A DNA stretch of 64,000 nucleotides from Stachybotrys elegans (GCA_020746835.1 JAGPNK010000006.1:1178001-1242000); one strand, 5' to 3'; shown: positions 1 through 12,322, counted from the stretch's first letter. Numbers and translations: made by a program. The notes: generated by a model not told the origin, from the letters alone.

Positions 1-87
1 CACCCCTCCACCGCGGGCCGTCGTGTATATATTTACATGGACACATGGCACCTGTGCAACGCCCGGGATAAACCCGTGTGCTATGTG

Positions 88-3000
88 TTACAAAACGACG
101 GCGTTTTCCACCCACAACCCCTGGCTCTGCACGCGGTACTTCCTGCGCAGGCCCACGGCGCTCGCGTGGCCGAACAGCTCGTACTCTCCCTTGGAGGCGT
201 GGATGAGCACCATGGGCACGCCGTGGAGGCGCTTGACGCCGTTGGGGGTCATCTGCTCCGTGTCGAGGAGCGGGCGGGGCGTCTCCTCCTCGTTGTCGTC
301 GTCAATCTCGTCCACGATGATGACGAGCTGCAGCGACGTGCGCTGCTGGGCGAAGCTGGGGATATTGTCGAGCTTCCGGCTGAAGGAACAGCCGCCGCGC
401 CGCATCACGATGACCTGGTGCTCCAGGGGCGCCGAGTCGGGCAGCGGGCCGTCGCACGCTTGGTCCGCCATGAAGATGGTCTTCCAGGGGAAGTTGCCCA
501 CGGGGTTTTTGGCGTCCCACTTGGGGTAGCCTGGCAGCGGCGTGTTGGCCACGGGAGGCAGCGGGCAGGCGCCGGGGCCGGTGGCCGTGTTGGCCCACCA
601 GGTGTATATCTGAGGTTGGCCCTTGCCGTCGCCCGACTCAGGCGTGCTGGTATGTGTTGGGTCAAAGACGGATGATACGGCGCGCAGGAGGCTCTGGAGG
701 AGAGAGCCAGAGGGCACCGCCACCTGGTTGAGGACACTGCTGCTGGCCAGCTCGTGGGCCATGTCCTTGCTGTCGGCTGGAGTATGCGCGCTGGCATTCT
801 TCTCCTCCGGCGCGGGGGCAATCATCTCAATCTCGACCTTGTCATGGCGCCTGATGCAGGTAAAGGCGTTGTCCTTGAGGTGGCTAACGTGCTCCGCGTG
901 GAAGAAGACCTTCTCGTGCTTCCCCAGCTGCGTGTTGCCCACGTGCGAAATCCTCCAGGGCTGCGACTCCCCTGCTTGCCTCTCGAGCTGCACCTTGAGG
1001 CCCTCGAGGCTCCTGATTGTCGGGCCAGTGTGGTCATACCACAAGATGGACGCGCTGAAGCGCGACAGGATGGAGGTTGCGGCGTCCGACGTCGGGAACT
1101 CGATCCAGCTGATGACGCGCTGCGCCCGCGCAGCGCATGTCCCGTTTTCAGGGAGCAGCGTCGGCGGCAGCGTCCAGGGGAAGATGGTGTGGTTGGAGGT
1201 GGCCACATATCGCGTGTCCTGACCTCCCTTGTTGTCATCAACCTCGATGGCCTTGATTCCGGCGTGGAAGTTGGGCGTTTTGTAAAGCTCCGTGAAGCGC
1301 GAAACATCAAAGAGGTCTGGCCTGGCCGCTGTAGCGGACCCAGCCAGCAAGCTGGTAACTGGCGGTACAGGACACGTCTTCTTGAAGACTTCTTCGCGCT
1401 GAACCGCGAACTCTTTGACAGTCTCTGTGTTTTTCAAGACCTGCTTCGGCCTCCTTTTCTCCTTGGGCAGCAATAAGGGATGCCCTTCGGTAGTGAAGAC
1501 GTAAGCTGCGTCGAGCTTGTTTAGCGGGTGCTCGGTATCGAACAAGAGGTATAGATACTTGGTTGTCTCTCCCAGGAAGAAGCTCTCCATGCGATCTTGC
1601 ATCTCCCCCGTCCTGACGTCTTGTAGCCCTGCCCATCCGCAAGGAGCCCAACACCGTCGTCGGACGTCTTGGATGACCATCTCTCCCACGTGGAGATACC
1701 ATGGGTCCTTTGTGGCGCGGTAGATGTGGTAGGTCGATTCGACAAATTCAGGCCTTCCAGGCCACCATGCTATGCCAGCCTCGACGTTGTTGTCGCGAAT
1801 CGACCATCGTTCCGGCAGCGCCGCGTACCGGGTCCAGAGCGCAGTGTAGACGAGATTGGCTTCTATGGCCTCCTCCAGCTCTCCAGCCAGCGCCAAGAGG
1901 CCAGGGTAAAAGGCGCCCAAGCTGTCAATCCACATTGTGTACGGTTGCCCAGTGGCACGATGGCTGTTTGAGTAGTAAGGGTAATGGCTGCGATCGGTGT
2001 AGAGGTAACGCTTGACGGCTGCATGAGCATGGTGCCAGGCATCCAGGAAGGCTTCTGACGACTGCATCTCCTCCGAGAGGGGAGGGTGGAGGGTATTTGG
2101 GTCAAGCCTCGTCTTCCGGCTTGGTCGCGTACTCCTTGAGGCGTTCTGCGTGTCGTGGCCCGAGAGCAAGATGTGGCTTTTGAGAGCATATTCGAAGAAG
2201 CTGTCCATTCCCGCTCCAATGCCAGAATGGGGGCCAATCCATGCGCCATCCTCGGCATTAATGCCGTTGCCGATAAGGCCAATCTCGCTTCTCCTCTCCC
2301 AGACCCCCCAGAAGGCTCGTTTCGCCGCTTGCTCGAACCTATCATCTCCCGATAGCCGACTGAGCACGGTGAACTCCAAGGTCAGACTCCCCGCACCAGC
2401 GCTGCAGGTCTCTGTAACCTCTTCGCTGTTTTCGTCCCACTCGGCATCCTCTGACTCATCGTGGAGGGGCGAATTGACGTAGAAGGGAATCCCATGGCGG
2501 AGGTTGACACGAGGGTACGGGATGCCTGTCAGGGTATAGAAAGCGGGAAGGAGGCGCTCAGCGAGATCAAAGGCCAGCCTGAGGAGCTGTCCATCGTATT
2601 TAAATCCATTGGGCCAGTATATAGGGGGCAACTCCATCGGGTCTTCGCCTGTCGCCTCCTCCTCTACAGGCTTGGGGTTATAACCGTTGATGGGCAGTTC
2701 TCCGATAGCAAACAGGTGCGCGCTGAGCAGACCCCCAACCCCTCGTATAACCGTCTCAAATACCTGTACTTTGCTGTCGAGGTCGAATCCTGCTGCTCGC
2801 GTGCCCATGCCAGACGGGCCTGCCCTCCCGTCACCGTAGTGCAGGACGAGCTGGGCAACGCCATCCTGGAAGTCGCCCAGCGCCCGTGGTCCCGTGTGCG
2901 AGCCATCCTGCGGTCCTCCGGCCAGTATAGCAAGCGTGGAGAGGCTGTCGATGAGCGTGAGGGAGTAGTTGCCCAGCGCGTCGTTGAGGCCAATGTGGCC

Positions 3001-3275
3001 CGGGTTTTCTCGATCTCGTGACAGGGGAGCGCAGCTAACCGGGCGAAGCTGAGAAAGGAAGAAATGTCAGCCAAGAGCGTGTGCCAAGTAGCAGCGGGGC
3101 CGTCGCGTACCTCGTCCTCGGGGAATCCGTGCTTCATGTAGTTGCTGAAGCCATGGTAGAACATCTCGACGGTTTCCTGGCGCAGGGCGGCAAGCTTGTC
3201 AGCCCGCATGGCCAAGGCGACCCATGGCAGCGCCGTGCTCGTCAGAAGCAGCGCAAACAGCGCGCGGGGAGACAT
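88..3275 (-). CDS. ER degradation-enhancing alpha-mannosidase-like protein (EDEM/Htm1 type, GH47 + PA domain)
   Basis: Predicted 1041 aa in two exons, 3275-3111 and 3048-88; the intron 3049-3110 (62 nt) has a GTACGC donor and CAG acceptor and keeps the frame. Residues 1-22 form a signal peptide (MSPRALFALLLTSTALPWVALA). The start of the GH47 fold follows (EMFYHGFSNYMKHGFPEDE, then GHIGLNDALGNYSLTLIDSL). The fold ends near residue 575 with FTTEGHPLLL, a hallmark of the EDEM branch. The C-terminal third carries a protease-associated (PA) domain around residues 910-1030 (VIVMRRGGCSFSRK, LVIIVDE, VPMVLIH). Family knowledge: EDEM proteins trim mannose from misfolded glycoproteins in the ER lumen and mark them for ERAD. 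The PA domain makes it EDEM3-like. No HDEL/KDEL is present at the C-terminus (it ends WVENAVVL), so ER retention would need a partner such as a PDI; that is an inference. Confidence 0.93.
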
Positions 3276-3831
3276 GGTGGCGACACTATGCGACGCGGGC
3301 CAGCGTCTCGAAGGAGAGGACCTGCAAGCACGGTTCCCGGAGATTCCAGTAGCTCATCGAGGAGATGGGGGAGAGCAAAGGAAGCGGCATCAAGCAAGCT
3401 CGCCGATGATGACGGCTTGGCCGTCGGAGCTGGCGACCGCGCCCGAGGCCGAGGAATCGGAAAGGGCGGGTGCGAGAGGCCTTCGTTTGAGCACAAACCT
3501 GTGCCGTTTGTCAGCCGCCTGGTGTCTTTGGAGATGGGCTTGTCTGATGTCGTCTGCCGTGGGGTTACGCTGGCAACTTGGAAACGTTGCCGTTGTGATT
3601 GGTAGCTCGGCTGACGTGGCGGAAACTGTGGCTGGTGCGTGGCGCCGGGTCCATTTCCTCCGCAAAATGCATGTTCCCGCGAGGGGCATCAAGGTGCACA
3701 TTCTGACTGGAGGCTCAAACTGCACGTGTGTACGGCAAGATGTTGAAGCGCTTGGGGCGCTTACATTGAAATATTTTCGAGGGCAGCGGCGCTTCCTGCG
3801 TGTGTTTGATGCGGCCAGAGGCCTTCAAAGC

Positions 3832-3871
3832 TGGCCAAAGATGGCCAAAGATGGTCCAAGATGGCCCAAGA
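3832..3871. repeat. Four tandem 10-bp units (TGGCCAAAGA-like)
   Basis: Four consecutive units: two copies of TGGCCAAAGA, then TGGTCCAAGA and TGGCCCAAGA. They lie in a non-coding stretch directly before an imperfect inverted repeat (arms GAGGCC / GGCCTC at 3879-3921). Confidence 0.8.
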
Positions 3872-4036
3872 TGAGGTGGTCCGAGGCCATTCTACAGGCC
3901 ATTGTTACTATTGTAGGCCTCATGCCCTTGCCTGAATAAGCTATGGACAGTGCGCCGGCTGGCCTTCAGCACGCCATTCTCGGCGACATTGGATCCCCAA
4001 AACTGCCCTCCATGGAAGGCATTCACTCCTACCTCT

Positions 4037-4060
4037 AAAAAATAAAAATAAAAATAAAAA
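4037..4060. repeat. (AAAAT)n microsatellite
   Basis: A-rich pentanucleotide repeat in non-coding DNA. Confidence 0.85.
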
Positions 4061-5775
4061 CGATAATTAGCCCATTTGTAGATGCCATCTAGGTATGTCG
4101 TATACCCTTGGCTTCCACTTATTTTCTTTAAGCTTTAATTATCTCCTCGTGAAGAACAATGTGTACAATGCACCGCCTTGGGGGTGTGAACGCAGAAAAC
4201 GAAGGTAACCCAAAAGGGTATCCGCTCTACTTAGTACGGAGTATCCCCCCCTTCGCCGCGCCGTACCGTACCAGACGCACTAAAGTCGAGGTACAACGAG
4301 TCCTCCAAGTATCGGTACATACCTAGCGGCCTGCCCTGCCTGCTCGCCAAGTCCACCAATAACCCTTCTCGGCACGCCGTGCCCTTGAAGAAGAAACCCC
4401 AAAGATCCCGGTCAGATCACCTCCAGGCCATCTCGCTTCAGAACCCCACTGGCACGACAAGACTCTCTCTGTTCCCCCGAGGGCAAGTAGTTTGCTCGCG
4501 GAGCTGGCCCGGCGAGAAAGATGGAGATCAGAGACAAACAACCACCCCGGTAACGCCTACGTCCCCATCTCCAGGATGGAGGGGGCACGAAAACGCTGCA
4601 CAAACAAATGAGTGCATAGCTGCGTCGCATCGAACCCGCAAATCGGGCCAACCCTGGTGTGCTGAGTGCACCTTGGGCGTGGATAAGGCGGTCGCCATAA
4701 TGGGCCTCAGTTTCAGTGGGCAGCCCTCGAAAACGGGCCGGGCAATGTTACCCTGAGGTGGTCGAGCACTGCCTGTCACGCAAGCCCAAGAGGCCCGTTA
4801 TCCGGCCCCGGGGGCCCCGTGCTGGCCCCGTGGCCCTTTATACCGGTGATGGCTGCGATGTGCTATCCTGTCCTCCGTCACCAGGCACCGATCGGCAATT
4901 CCAGAGGGCATTGTCGTCATTGGCGATGTTTTGTTCTTCGTCTCCTGCTCCGGTGGGCCTAAGGCAGACCGTGAGGCAATTATACGGACAGTACCTGGTG
5001 GATGGGTGCCGAAGCGACAATGTCGTTATCATCGTCTGAGCCCACCGAGACCAGGCGCGAGCCGTAGGTAGGTGAGGCGCGGTTTGTAGGCAATTGTTCG
5101 TCTATCTAGCCAGATGGAGCAATTCTGTCACTAACCCAGCTTACCAACGTCCTGCTTAGCCAGCCGTCGCATACTTTTCCTACAGACCCCGTGGCTAAGC
5201 GGCCGAAATATCTAGCCGTGGCATGCCGGCGAGGCATGCCGGGGTAGACGGTAGGCCGACACACCCCAAAACGTCAAGACATGATTCCTGCCACGGCGCG
5301 AGAGAGCTGTTCTGCATCGACCATAGCCCACGGCTGCCTGTTACGGTCTGCCGATCCTGTCATTGTTCATGATCCACGGAGCTCCATGGTCACCCACGGT
5401 TGTGCGCCCGGGGCGCTGCAGGTATCGCATGATTGCTCGGAGGAACAGGTTACCGTCTGGAGAAATTCAAAGACGGAGCTGGATGGCACGTCGCGTACAC
5501 ATCTCCAATCAATGCTCTATTCTGAGCCTCTGCCATGGTACTGTATGGTACTGACAATACATACATACATACTCACATACGGTACGCAGTACGGTTGGAG
5601 GGGATGTGATGAGATGTGACGGAGTGTGGGCCACCCTCACCTCGTGCCATGATTTCATGCACGTCTTTGTATCGGAGACGACGCGCCGTGTTTCCACTCG
5701 ACGGCCTCACTGCAGCCCATTATCTCCCAGCGATCAAACCAAAAAGGCGAATTGGATGGATAGAGTGGCAAAGAA

Positions 5776-5799
5776 GGGAGGTGGGAGGTGGGAGGTGGG
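5776..5799 (+). repeat. (GGGAGGT)3GGG: perfect four-tract G-quadruplex-type motif
   Basis: Four GGG tracts at 5776, 5783, 5790 and 5797 are separated by identical 4-nt AGGT loops. The pattern meets the usual G3 N1-7 quadruplex rule on the plus strand. It is non-coding, and no function can be read from the sequence. Confidence 0.75.
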
Positions 5800-7226
5800 C
5801 GGTTTGGCGGGCGCCGTCGGTAGTTGGGCCTCTGGATGCGGAGGAGGATGCAGCAATCTGCCAACTCTTCGACTGACCAAACCGGTATCGTCTGACGCAA
5901 GGTTTCATTGAGGCGCAGGCTGTAACCCTCGATTTCCAGAGCGTCGGGTCCGAGTATGGGCTCTGTTTGGCTCGCTTTGGGGCGGCGATGCAACAGCCCA
6001 TGGTTTATTGCGTCGCATTGCGTTGCATCGCGTCGTATGTGTCGCAGTGTTTCTCCCCTTCGGACAGTCTCCCTGACCGAAGCGTCTACTTATCGCCGAC
6101 CCTTCCCTGCTCATCTTCCCAGGGTCCCCTGTGCCTCGGCTTCCCATCCTGCTCCCTTGGCTTGATACCACTCATCACCACCTCGCCAGCTGCTCCCCGG
6201 CCCCTCATTCCGGCTGCCCGCCCCAGCTTGACCCGTCCCGCAAGCCACTAAAAGTCACTTGACATATCACGTGCTCGGTTGAGCAAGCGCTGTGCCGCGA
6301 TGCTCCCGCTCATGACATCTCGGCTGCCTCTTCTAGCTTCTTGTCCCATAATCTCTCCATTATCTAGGCAGCCCAATGTAACCCTGGCCTCAGGCGATCC
6401 GATATCTCTTCATCATCAGCGTACCCATGCCCTGATCTCACACAAGTGGACCGTAGTATGCATCGCCACTTTCTCGGCCTTGTATGCCTTCCACCGGCCA
6501 CCCTCTTCCGTTTTGGTCAAAGCCCGTATAGCCTCAATGCGCCCAGATCATCGGGTCTCCTCCACTGATTTCATTCGGCCATTGTCACTCTCAATGCCAA
6601 CCGGACCGGCATCTTGTGACGCTTGCGATGCGACGGCCTCTCTCCGGAGGACCCGTGCCATCACGCTCTTCCTTTATGCCCCCCCGCAGAAACCCATGAA
6701 CACACACCCATGCATGCATGCACTTTGATTGCCAGCATTACGATAGCCGCCATCCCCCGATGTGACATGGTGAGTGCAGACCCGCGCAAATGCAGAAAAT
6801 GTGCTTTCAGGATAAGTACACGACTAGACTGTCTATCCTAAAAGCAGGAAAAGTTGGGTGTAGCTAAAGTATAAAAGAGGAAGAAGAAGAGAAGAAAAAA
6901 AGGGACAACCAAACTAGGCCATAAGAAGAAGTAGAAAATGGCATGCAATGCCAGGGCGAGACACTTCCATAAAGAATATGTGCAGAGAGCGAGACAAAAA
7001 CCCAACCAAGACAAGCAAAACGACCCTTCCAGTTCAACCCAACAATGAGCGGTATCCGTATTTTCGGTTCTTCGTCGAGAAGATGGTGCAATCTAAACGT
7101 TATGGAGAAAGATGGTTGTTAAAATCAAACAATGTGGGAAAAGTGATGGGTAACTCCCATGCCATGTGCAGTGAGATGCCGCAGCGTATCCATTTGTGTC
7201 ATGAATTAGTCGTCGTGTTCTTTTCC

Positions 7227-8913
7227 TTAGTGACCAGGCTCCATCTTGAGACCTGGATGGCGGCCCCAGGGTTGAGATTCCATTATGTCGTCTTGGTCCG
7301 ACATGCTCTCCTCCTCCTTGATCTGGCGATATTCAAAAACTTGGTTGATGATGGCGTTTACATCGGGTTCAGGCATCGCAACAACATCCTGAGTATCCGT
7401 CTCCATCGCCATGTGAGACATGGAATCGTCATAGTTGGAGAGTTTCCTCGCCATGGGCCGAGTGCGGCGTCGACGTCGGAGCTTCAGGTCTTCGTTGTCG
7501 TCCATGTAAAGGTTGTCTTCCAGCCTGAGGTGATTGGCCAGCCTGACCTCAATATCTTCTGCACCGAGGCACATGTTGCGAGAGCCTCCAAGCTCATGGA
7601 ATTTGTCCAGTATAGTGCGGTACCGGTCCCGTTCTACCTGGATGAAGGCTTCGTAGAGTATCTTGTCCTGTTGATGGTCGACATGTTAGCCATGCACTCC
7701 ATGGAGTTTGGTGGGTAGGTGTGGGTGAGTGTACTTACATCTTCGGGGAGCCAACTCAAATATCTGCAACGGCTTCGCTTGAACTTCATCTGGAGGTTCT
7801 CCCTTGCGCTTCGCCCTCGTGGGACCTTTTGGCCCTTGAACTGCTTCTCAAAGTCTTCCAGAATGTGCTTCCACATGTTGTGGCCCTTCTTGTCTCGATG
7901 TCTCCAGCGTGACTCCCATATGCAGCGCTCCTGGGCTGGGATGTCGTCGGTAAAGGTAGGGAGCACCTCTTGCCCACGGCAGTTCTTGTGCTCCATGGAG
8001 GCATCCAGAGGGCGAGGGATGGCTCGGCTCTGACGCCTGGAGCGGGACTTCTTCACTTTACCGTTGCTCTGGACGACACGTCGAACGGGCGGGGGTCCAA
8101 CAGCACGTTCCATATTGTTGGTGGTGAAGTTGTGGAACATTCCACCTTCTGTGCTCTGCCTCCGGTCTTGCTGCATATGCGTAGGCTGAGGGCTATGCAT
8201 GGCCTGGGCGGACATGGAGCGCTCCAGTTCACGCTGGGACGCCGCCTGCATGGTCATTTGCGAAGCATCCCTCATAGGCATGGGGCTCTGGTGGTCATCC
8301 TGAGTAAGGTTCATGTAGTAAGAGGCGCCGGATTGGTGCATCTGGCGAGACTCAAGCCCATCAGGAACAGGCACACCAAAGGGGGCCATGTAGGGCTCGG
8401 GGGGTCGGGAGGGCCAGGCGTGCGGCGGTCTTCCTGGATGTAGGGGTTGGAGTACGGGTGGACCGATGCCTGCGAGTTGACAGGAGAGCTTGTGCCACTG
8501 GGATGGCTGGGATGACCGTTCATATCGAAATGGCTGGACCACTGATGGTACATCTTATGCTCATCCGTGGAATCGGAGCCCTGAGACTGGGGCGTTCCTG
8601 GTGGAACAGGGTACTGGCGTACCAAGTCTCGAGCTTGATGAAGTGGAGGAGAAGCCGCCGAAGAGATGGGTGTCAGGAGCGAAGCGTCACAGGATGCTGG
8701 GATGTTGAAGGAGGAGACCTGCATTTCTGTGATTAGTAGAGCCCTGGGTGCGGGTGGGAGGACCGAGGGGCGACATACTGCGGTAGGAGGGGTAAAGTCA
8801 GGATACGACCCGGGAGGTGGGATGGACACGCTGTTGACGGATGCCAGAATGGTGTCTGAAGACAGACTGGCTGAGTTTGGGATGCCGGCGTGTATATATC
8901 TCTGTTGTCCCAT
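7227..8913 (-). CDS. Myb/SANT-like fungal DNA-binding protein, putative transcriptional regulator (apparent frameshift)
   Basis: Three exons: 8913-8779, 8718-7739 and 7667-7227. Intron 8719-8778 (60 nt) has GTATGT, a CTACTAAT branch site and ATGCAG. Intron 7668-7738 (71 nt) has GTAAGT and CAACAG. Exon 2 changes frame once, at a G6 run (8399-8404, C6 on the coding strand). One extra C would restore a continuous 518-aa protein. The N-terminal half is Ser/Pro/Gln-rich (activation-like). It is followed by a basic stretch (KVKKSRSRRQSRAIPR) and two tryptophan/charge-spaced segments: ESRWRHRDKKGHNMW...EDFEKQF, and WLPEDDKILYEAFIQVERDRY...ELGGSRNMCL. These resemble Myb/SANT helices. The C-terminus is acidic. 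I recognise the type as a conserved, largely uncharacterised fungal family. DNA binding and nuclear location are inferences. The start at 8913 is the first methionine that gives a sensible N-terminus. Confidence 0.75.
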
Positions 8914-10130
8914 GTTCAACGAACTCAACACGGGTTGAGAGTCCGTTGTGTGAAGGCTGGGTTGGGAGGAGTTGGGATTTTGAAAGTCTCTGGACAAGTG
9001 GTCCAGATGGAGACGGTGTCTTTCAAGGACTGACAGGCTCAGACCAAGGCAGGCTGGCGTCTCTGAGGGGAGGGTGTACGGCTGCAAAGAACGGCTCGTG
9101 GTACAAGTTGGGATACCTAAAAGGCACAAGAAGACGGACCTGTAGACGAGAAGTCTTTCAAAGGGAGACTTCGCATCTGGGTATGGAGAGGATGGGAGAT
9201 ATTGGAGACGGAAAGCAAGAGCAGTGGCCGGGCCCCGTGTAGTATTAATGTTTTCGAGGAAGCGGAGATGCAGATCGGGGCACCCTAAAAAGGCTGGACG
9301 GAGTACCCAAACACATGAATACAAGAGAAGGCCAAGAGGGAGGAGGGCAAGCAAGGGGTGGGAGTGAACAAGTCCTGGTTTGTAGGGGTGCAGCAAAACA
9401 AGGTAGAAAGGGGTGGTGGCCTGGGGGTGCAAAAGGTAGGGGGCGTCTGAAAAAAGACAGCACAATATGTCTGCCACCTGGTTGCGCACCCATGCCCAGG
9501 AAGGGACGAGGTGGCTCAGCCTGATGGATACTATCGGCAGGCAGACAGGCATAGCAGACGCAAGAATCTTTTCCTGCAGTAGCTCGGACAGGGACTGCAA
9601 TGCTAGGCGCCGGCGGCTGTGACTCTGGTCATCAACGGGCCACTAGCCCCGATGCAAGTTCCTTGACCTCGCCGTTCAGACAGGCAAGCAGAATGTCTCT
9701 ACCCGGGCTTCCATAGGAAGCCGAGCGAGAAGGGGACGACGCGGAAATGTGGGCGAGAGCCAGGACCTCAAGGTGGGGGGTTAATACTCTGGCCAGCCAG
9801 CTCCTGGCTCGGATCGAATGCGAGAGGAGCGCAGGCAGGGTACAGCTCTGATCATCACGACATCGTTCTAGCCAGGGGATGCTGGTCGATCTGACGGACT
9901 GGCAAAATGGCAAGCCGACAATGGTGGGAATGGAGAGAGGGTTTGAGTCCCTGGAGCGCTGTTAGGTGCCGGGGTTGAATCGAATGGCAGAGGTGAGATG
10001 AACACAGCCCTATCGAGTGTGGCTGGCGAAGTTGGTGAGCTTCCTCGGTACTTGCTTCTGCTTGCCATGCATCGACGTAGGGCTGGGTACGAAGTGTGGA
10101 CGATGCATGCGTGTGAGACGATGAGACAAC

Positions 10131-10216
10131 AAGAGGGGAGGGGAGGAGAGAGTGGAGGGTAGGGATGGAAGGGAAGGGAAGAGAGGGAGGGAGGGATGGC
10201 AGGTGGAGGGTGTGTG
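10131..10216 (+). repeat. Purine (G/A) tract with many GGG runs
   Basis: Roughly 85 nt are almost entirely purine on the plus strand (GGGAAGGGAAGAGAGGGAGG type), with more than six GGG runs. It is homopurine/homopyrimidine DNA that could form triplex or quadruplex structure. On the minus strand, the direction of the downstream regulator, it is a CT-rich tract like those near fungal transcription start sites. Confidence 0.7.
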
Positions 10217-10473
10217 GTATGTGGTGTGTGGTTGCGGTTGCGATGCGACTGCCCCAACTGGGCAAAGATAGGAAATACGTAACGGGGTTAGCATCCCTCG
10301 GCCGTCGACGTTTGCTGCAAGAGAAGGGCCAAGGAAAGTGCGGGTCACGTCACAGGGAGAAGAAGCGGCATCTGGCTTCGATTATAGCACAGGCTTGGCC
10401 AAAACGAGTGAAGTTGCCATTGGGCCACGCCTTAGTCCACGGCGCAGCCCTGGCGATGAGCGTGCGCGCGCCC

Positions 10474-10494
10474 GTGTGTGTGTGTGTGTGTGTG
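10474..10494. repeat. (GT)n microsatellite
   Basis: About ten GT dinucleotides in non-coding DNA. Confidence 0.9.
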
Positions 10495-10773
10495 CGCGTG
10501 GAGATGAGGTGGAAGACGGACGAGCGGGCGGCCTTAATTCCAGTCTCCAGATGAGCGTGATGAATGAAGCGGCAGGGGGGAGGATGAGTGTGTGCCCCCC
10601 GGCGATAGGCTCCGCTCCGGATCCTTGCGCCAAGTGGAGGAGTGGATGGAGGTACAGATACCTGGCCCATAATTGCTCGGCTCCGCAGCACGACAAGTTG
10701 TACCGGTACCTTGACCCAATCCAATTCCATTCATTCCATGCCTCGAGTGCGCAGGACAGTCTCGGGTTGCAGT

Positions 10774-10800
10774 GCAGGCAGACAGGCAGGCAGGCAGGCA
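10774..10800. repeat. (GGCA)n microsatellite
   Basis: Imperfect GGCA/GACA tetranucleotide repeat in non-coding DNA. Confidence 0.85.
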
Positions 10801-12322
10801 TCCAGTCTTGGACAGCACATGGCCGCCGGTCAATTGATACCCCCAGATGCCCCGACTCTTGTCTGCTTCGTCTCTTCACTTGCATCCCGAGTTTCCCTTT
10901 TCCTTTCCCTCTTCGTCTTCGGCCTCGTCTTCATCTCCATATCGTCTGCAAATGTTTGGGTTGCAGGTTTTGTTCTAGCCTGTATCCGCACCCCATGCTT
11001 AAAAATCCTCCGCCTCCAAGCCCCGTTTCGGTGCTAAGCAAGATGCAGGATGCCTCTTCACACGTCGGCCAAAGCCACCAGAAGCCCAAAGACCAAGTAA
11101 GCCACGAGGGGAGCCTGGCCACGAGCTGAGGCCGAGAACACCGGCTCGCCCGTTTTCTGTCTTAGAGTTTGAGCAGCAGGCGGTCTGAACCCACTTTGGT
11201 ACTATAGTAGGCATCGAAGAGACCCTCAATCTACCCTCAATCTACCCGCAGCAACGACCTCGGCACCTAGGTAGGCCTGGGGGTCGTGTCAGCTTATTTC
11301 ACGGCAGTGGCATTACCCCGGTCCGCCCGACCTCTGCCGATTCACCAATGCATCATCCGGCTGCCTTTGGGCTAGGAGCTGACGATCTCAACCTTAGTTC
11401 AGCGACCACATAGCCGTGCATACCTGTGACATATCATTATGGCGACGTTAGCTGGAAAGTCTAGAAGGATGGGCGCTTCTCTTCCTTGCCCAACAGCTGA
11501 GCCCCGCGGAGTAGAGCGGCACATGGTATGACGAAACCCGCAAACCCGCAGTCCTGCCACCAATATATCATATCATACAGCTGGCTAAGAGCCAGTTTTC
11601 TCTGTATGCCAAGGTCCCGGCTCAGCCCATCTAGCAAGCTGGAGCGAAACGTCTTCCCACTCCAACGTCGCAACTTTGTCTGAGCATGTGCGAATTGGCC
11701 GACCACCGTGGTGAGAGAACGAAGTCTGAGGCCTGGTCACACGAGACAGGCAGAAACGTGCATTCCGGGCCGTACCCTCTGCTTCTTTGTGTTACCTCCA
11801 GCTGCCAGGGATTTGAGGGATCCATGCCCCTCCTCCTCCACAGCAGTTGCCTGATGCAGCCGGCGCTCTTCTATTCTTGTTCCACACTACTCGTGCAGTA
11901 AGCAGTATATGTCTGGGATGGAATTCCCAGTGATTCCAGGGATTCCAGGATGTCCGAGGAATTCCGTGGCTCTGTCCATCGTACAATGTCCCCTTTCTGG
12001 CAGCGACGCGCGTAGCTTGCTGCATTGCATCAGCTAGGAGGTAGGTAGGTCCCTCGGACACTGGGCTCCTTGAGGTAGGTAAGCAGGCTGTGTGGATAGC
12101 AATAGCTGGGTACTAAGTAGCCTACCTAGTCGTGAAGAGGTGAAGAAACAAGGTTTAGGAGGTCCTTTCCTTCGCGTCCCTACAGCCGGCGCAGGAGGTA
12201 CGTACCCGGAGCATCTAGGGCTATCTGTACTCTATACCCGCTATTGCCTGAGAAATCCCCACTTTCTCCTTCCCGAGATTGATTGCCTCATCCTGCTATC
12301 CGTTTACCCAGCCCACCGCAAG

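Larger units (their letters stand above)
3276..7226. other. Intergenic region, no supportable gene
   Basis: About 3.95 kb between the EDEM-like gene's 5' end and the 3' end of the Myb/SANT-like gene. Open frames here have no domain-like content. It holds four imperfect 10-bp repeats (3832-3871), an imperfect hairpin (3879-3921), an AAAAT-rich run (4037-4060), an ACAT run (about 5555-5573) and a (GGGAGGT)3GGG block (5776-5799). The part next to 3276 is the promoter of the mannosidase gene. Confidence 0.6.

Noticed and set aside
4620..4680. Possible tRNA (GGGTTCGAT on the minus strand)
   Set aside because: No 5-bp T-stem, anticodon arm or acceptor stem can be folded around it.
8420..8500. A 65-nt intron (GTGGCA ... 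TCCAG) as explanation for the frame change in the Myb/SANT-like gene
   Set aside because: It has the right length modulo 3, but a poor donor and no clear branch site, and it would remove coding-like sequence. A single-base homopolymer loss is simpler.
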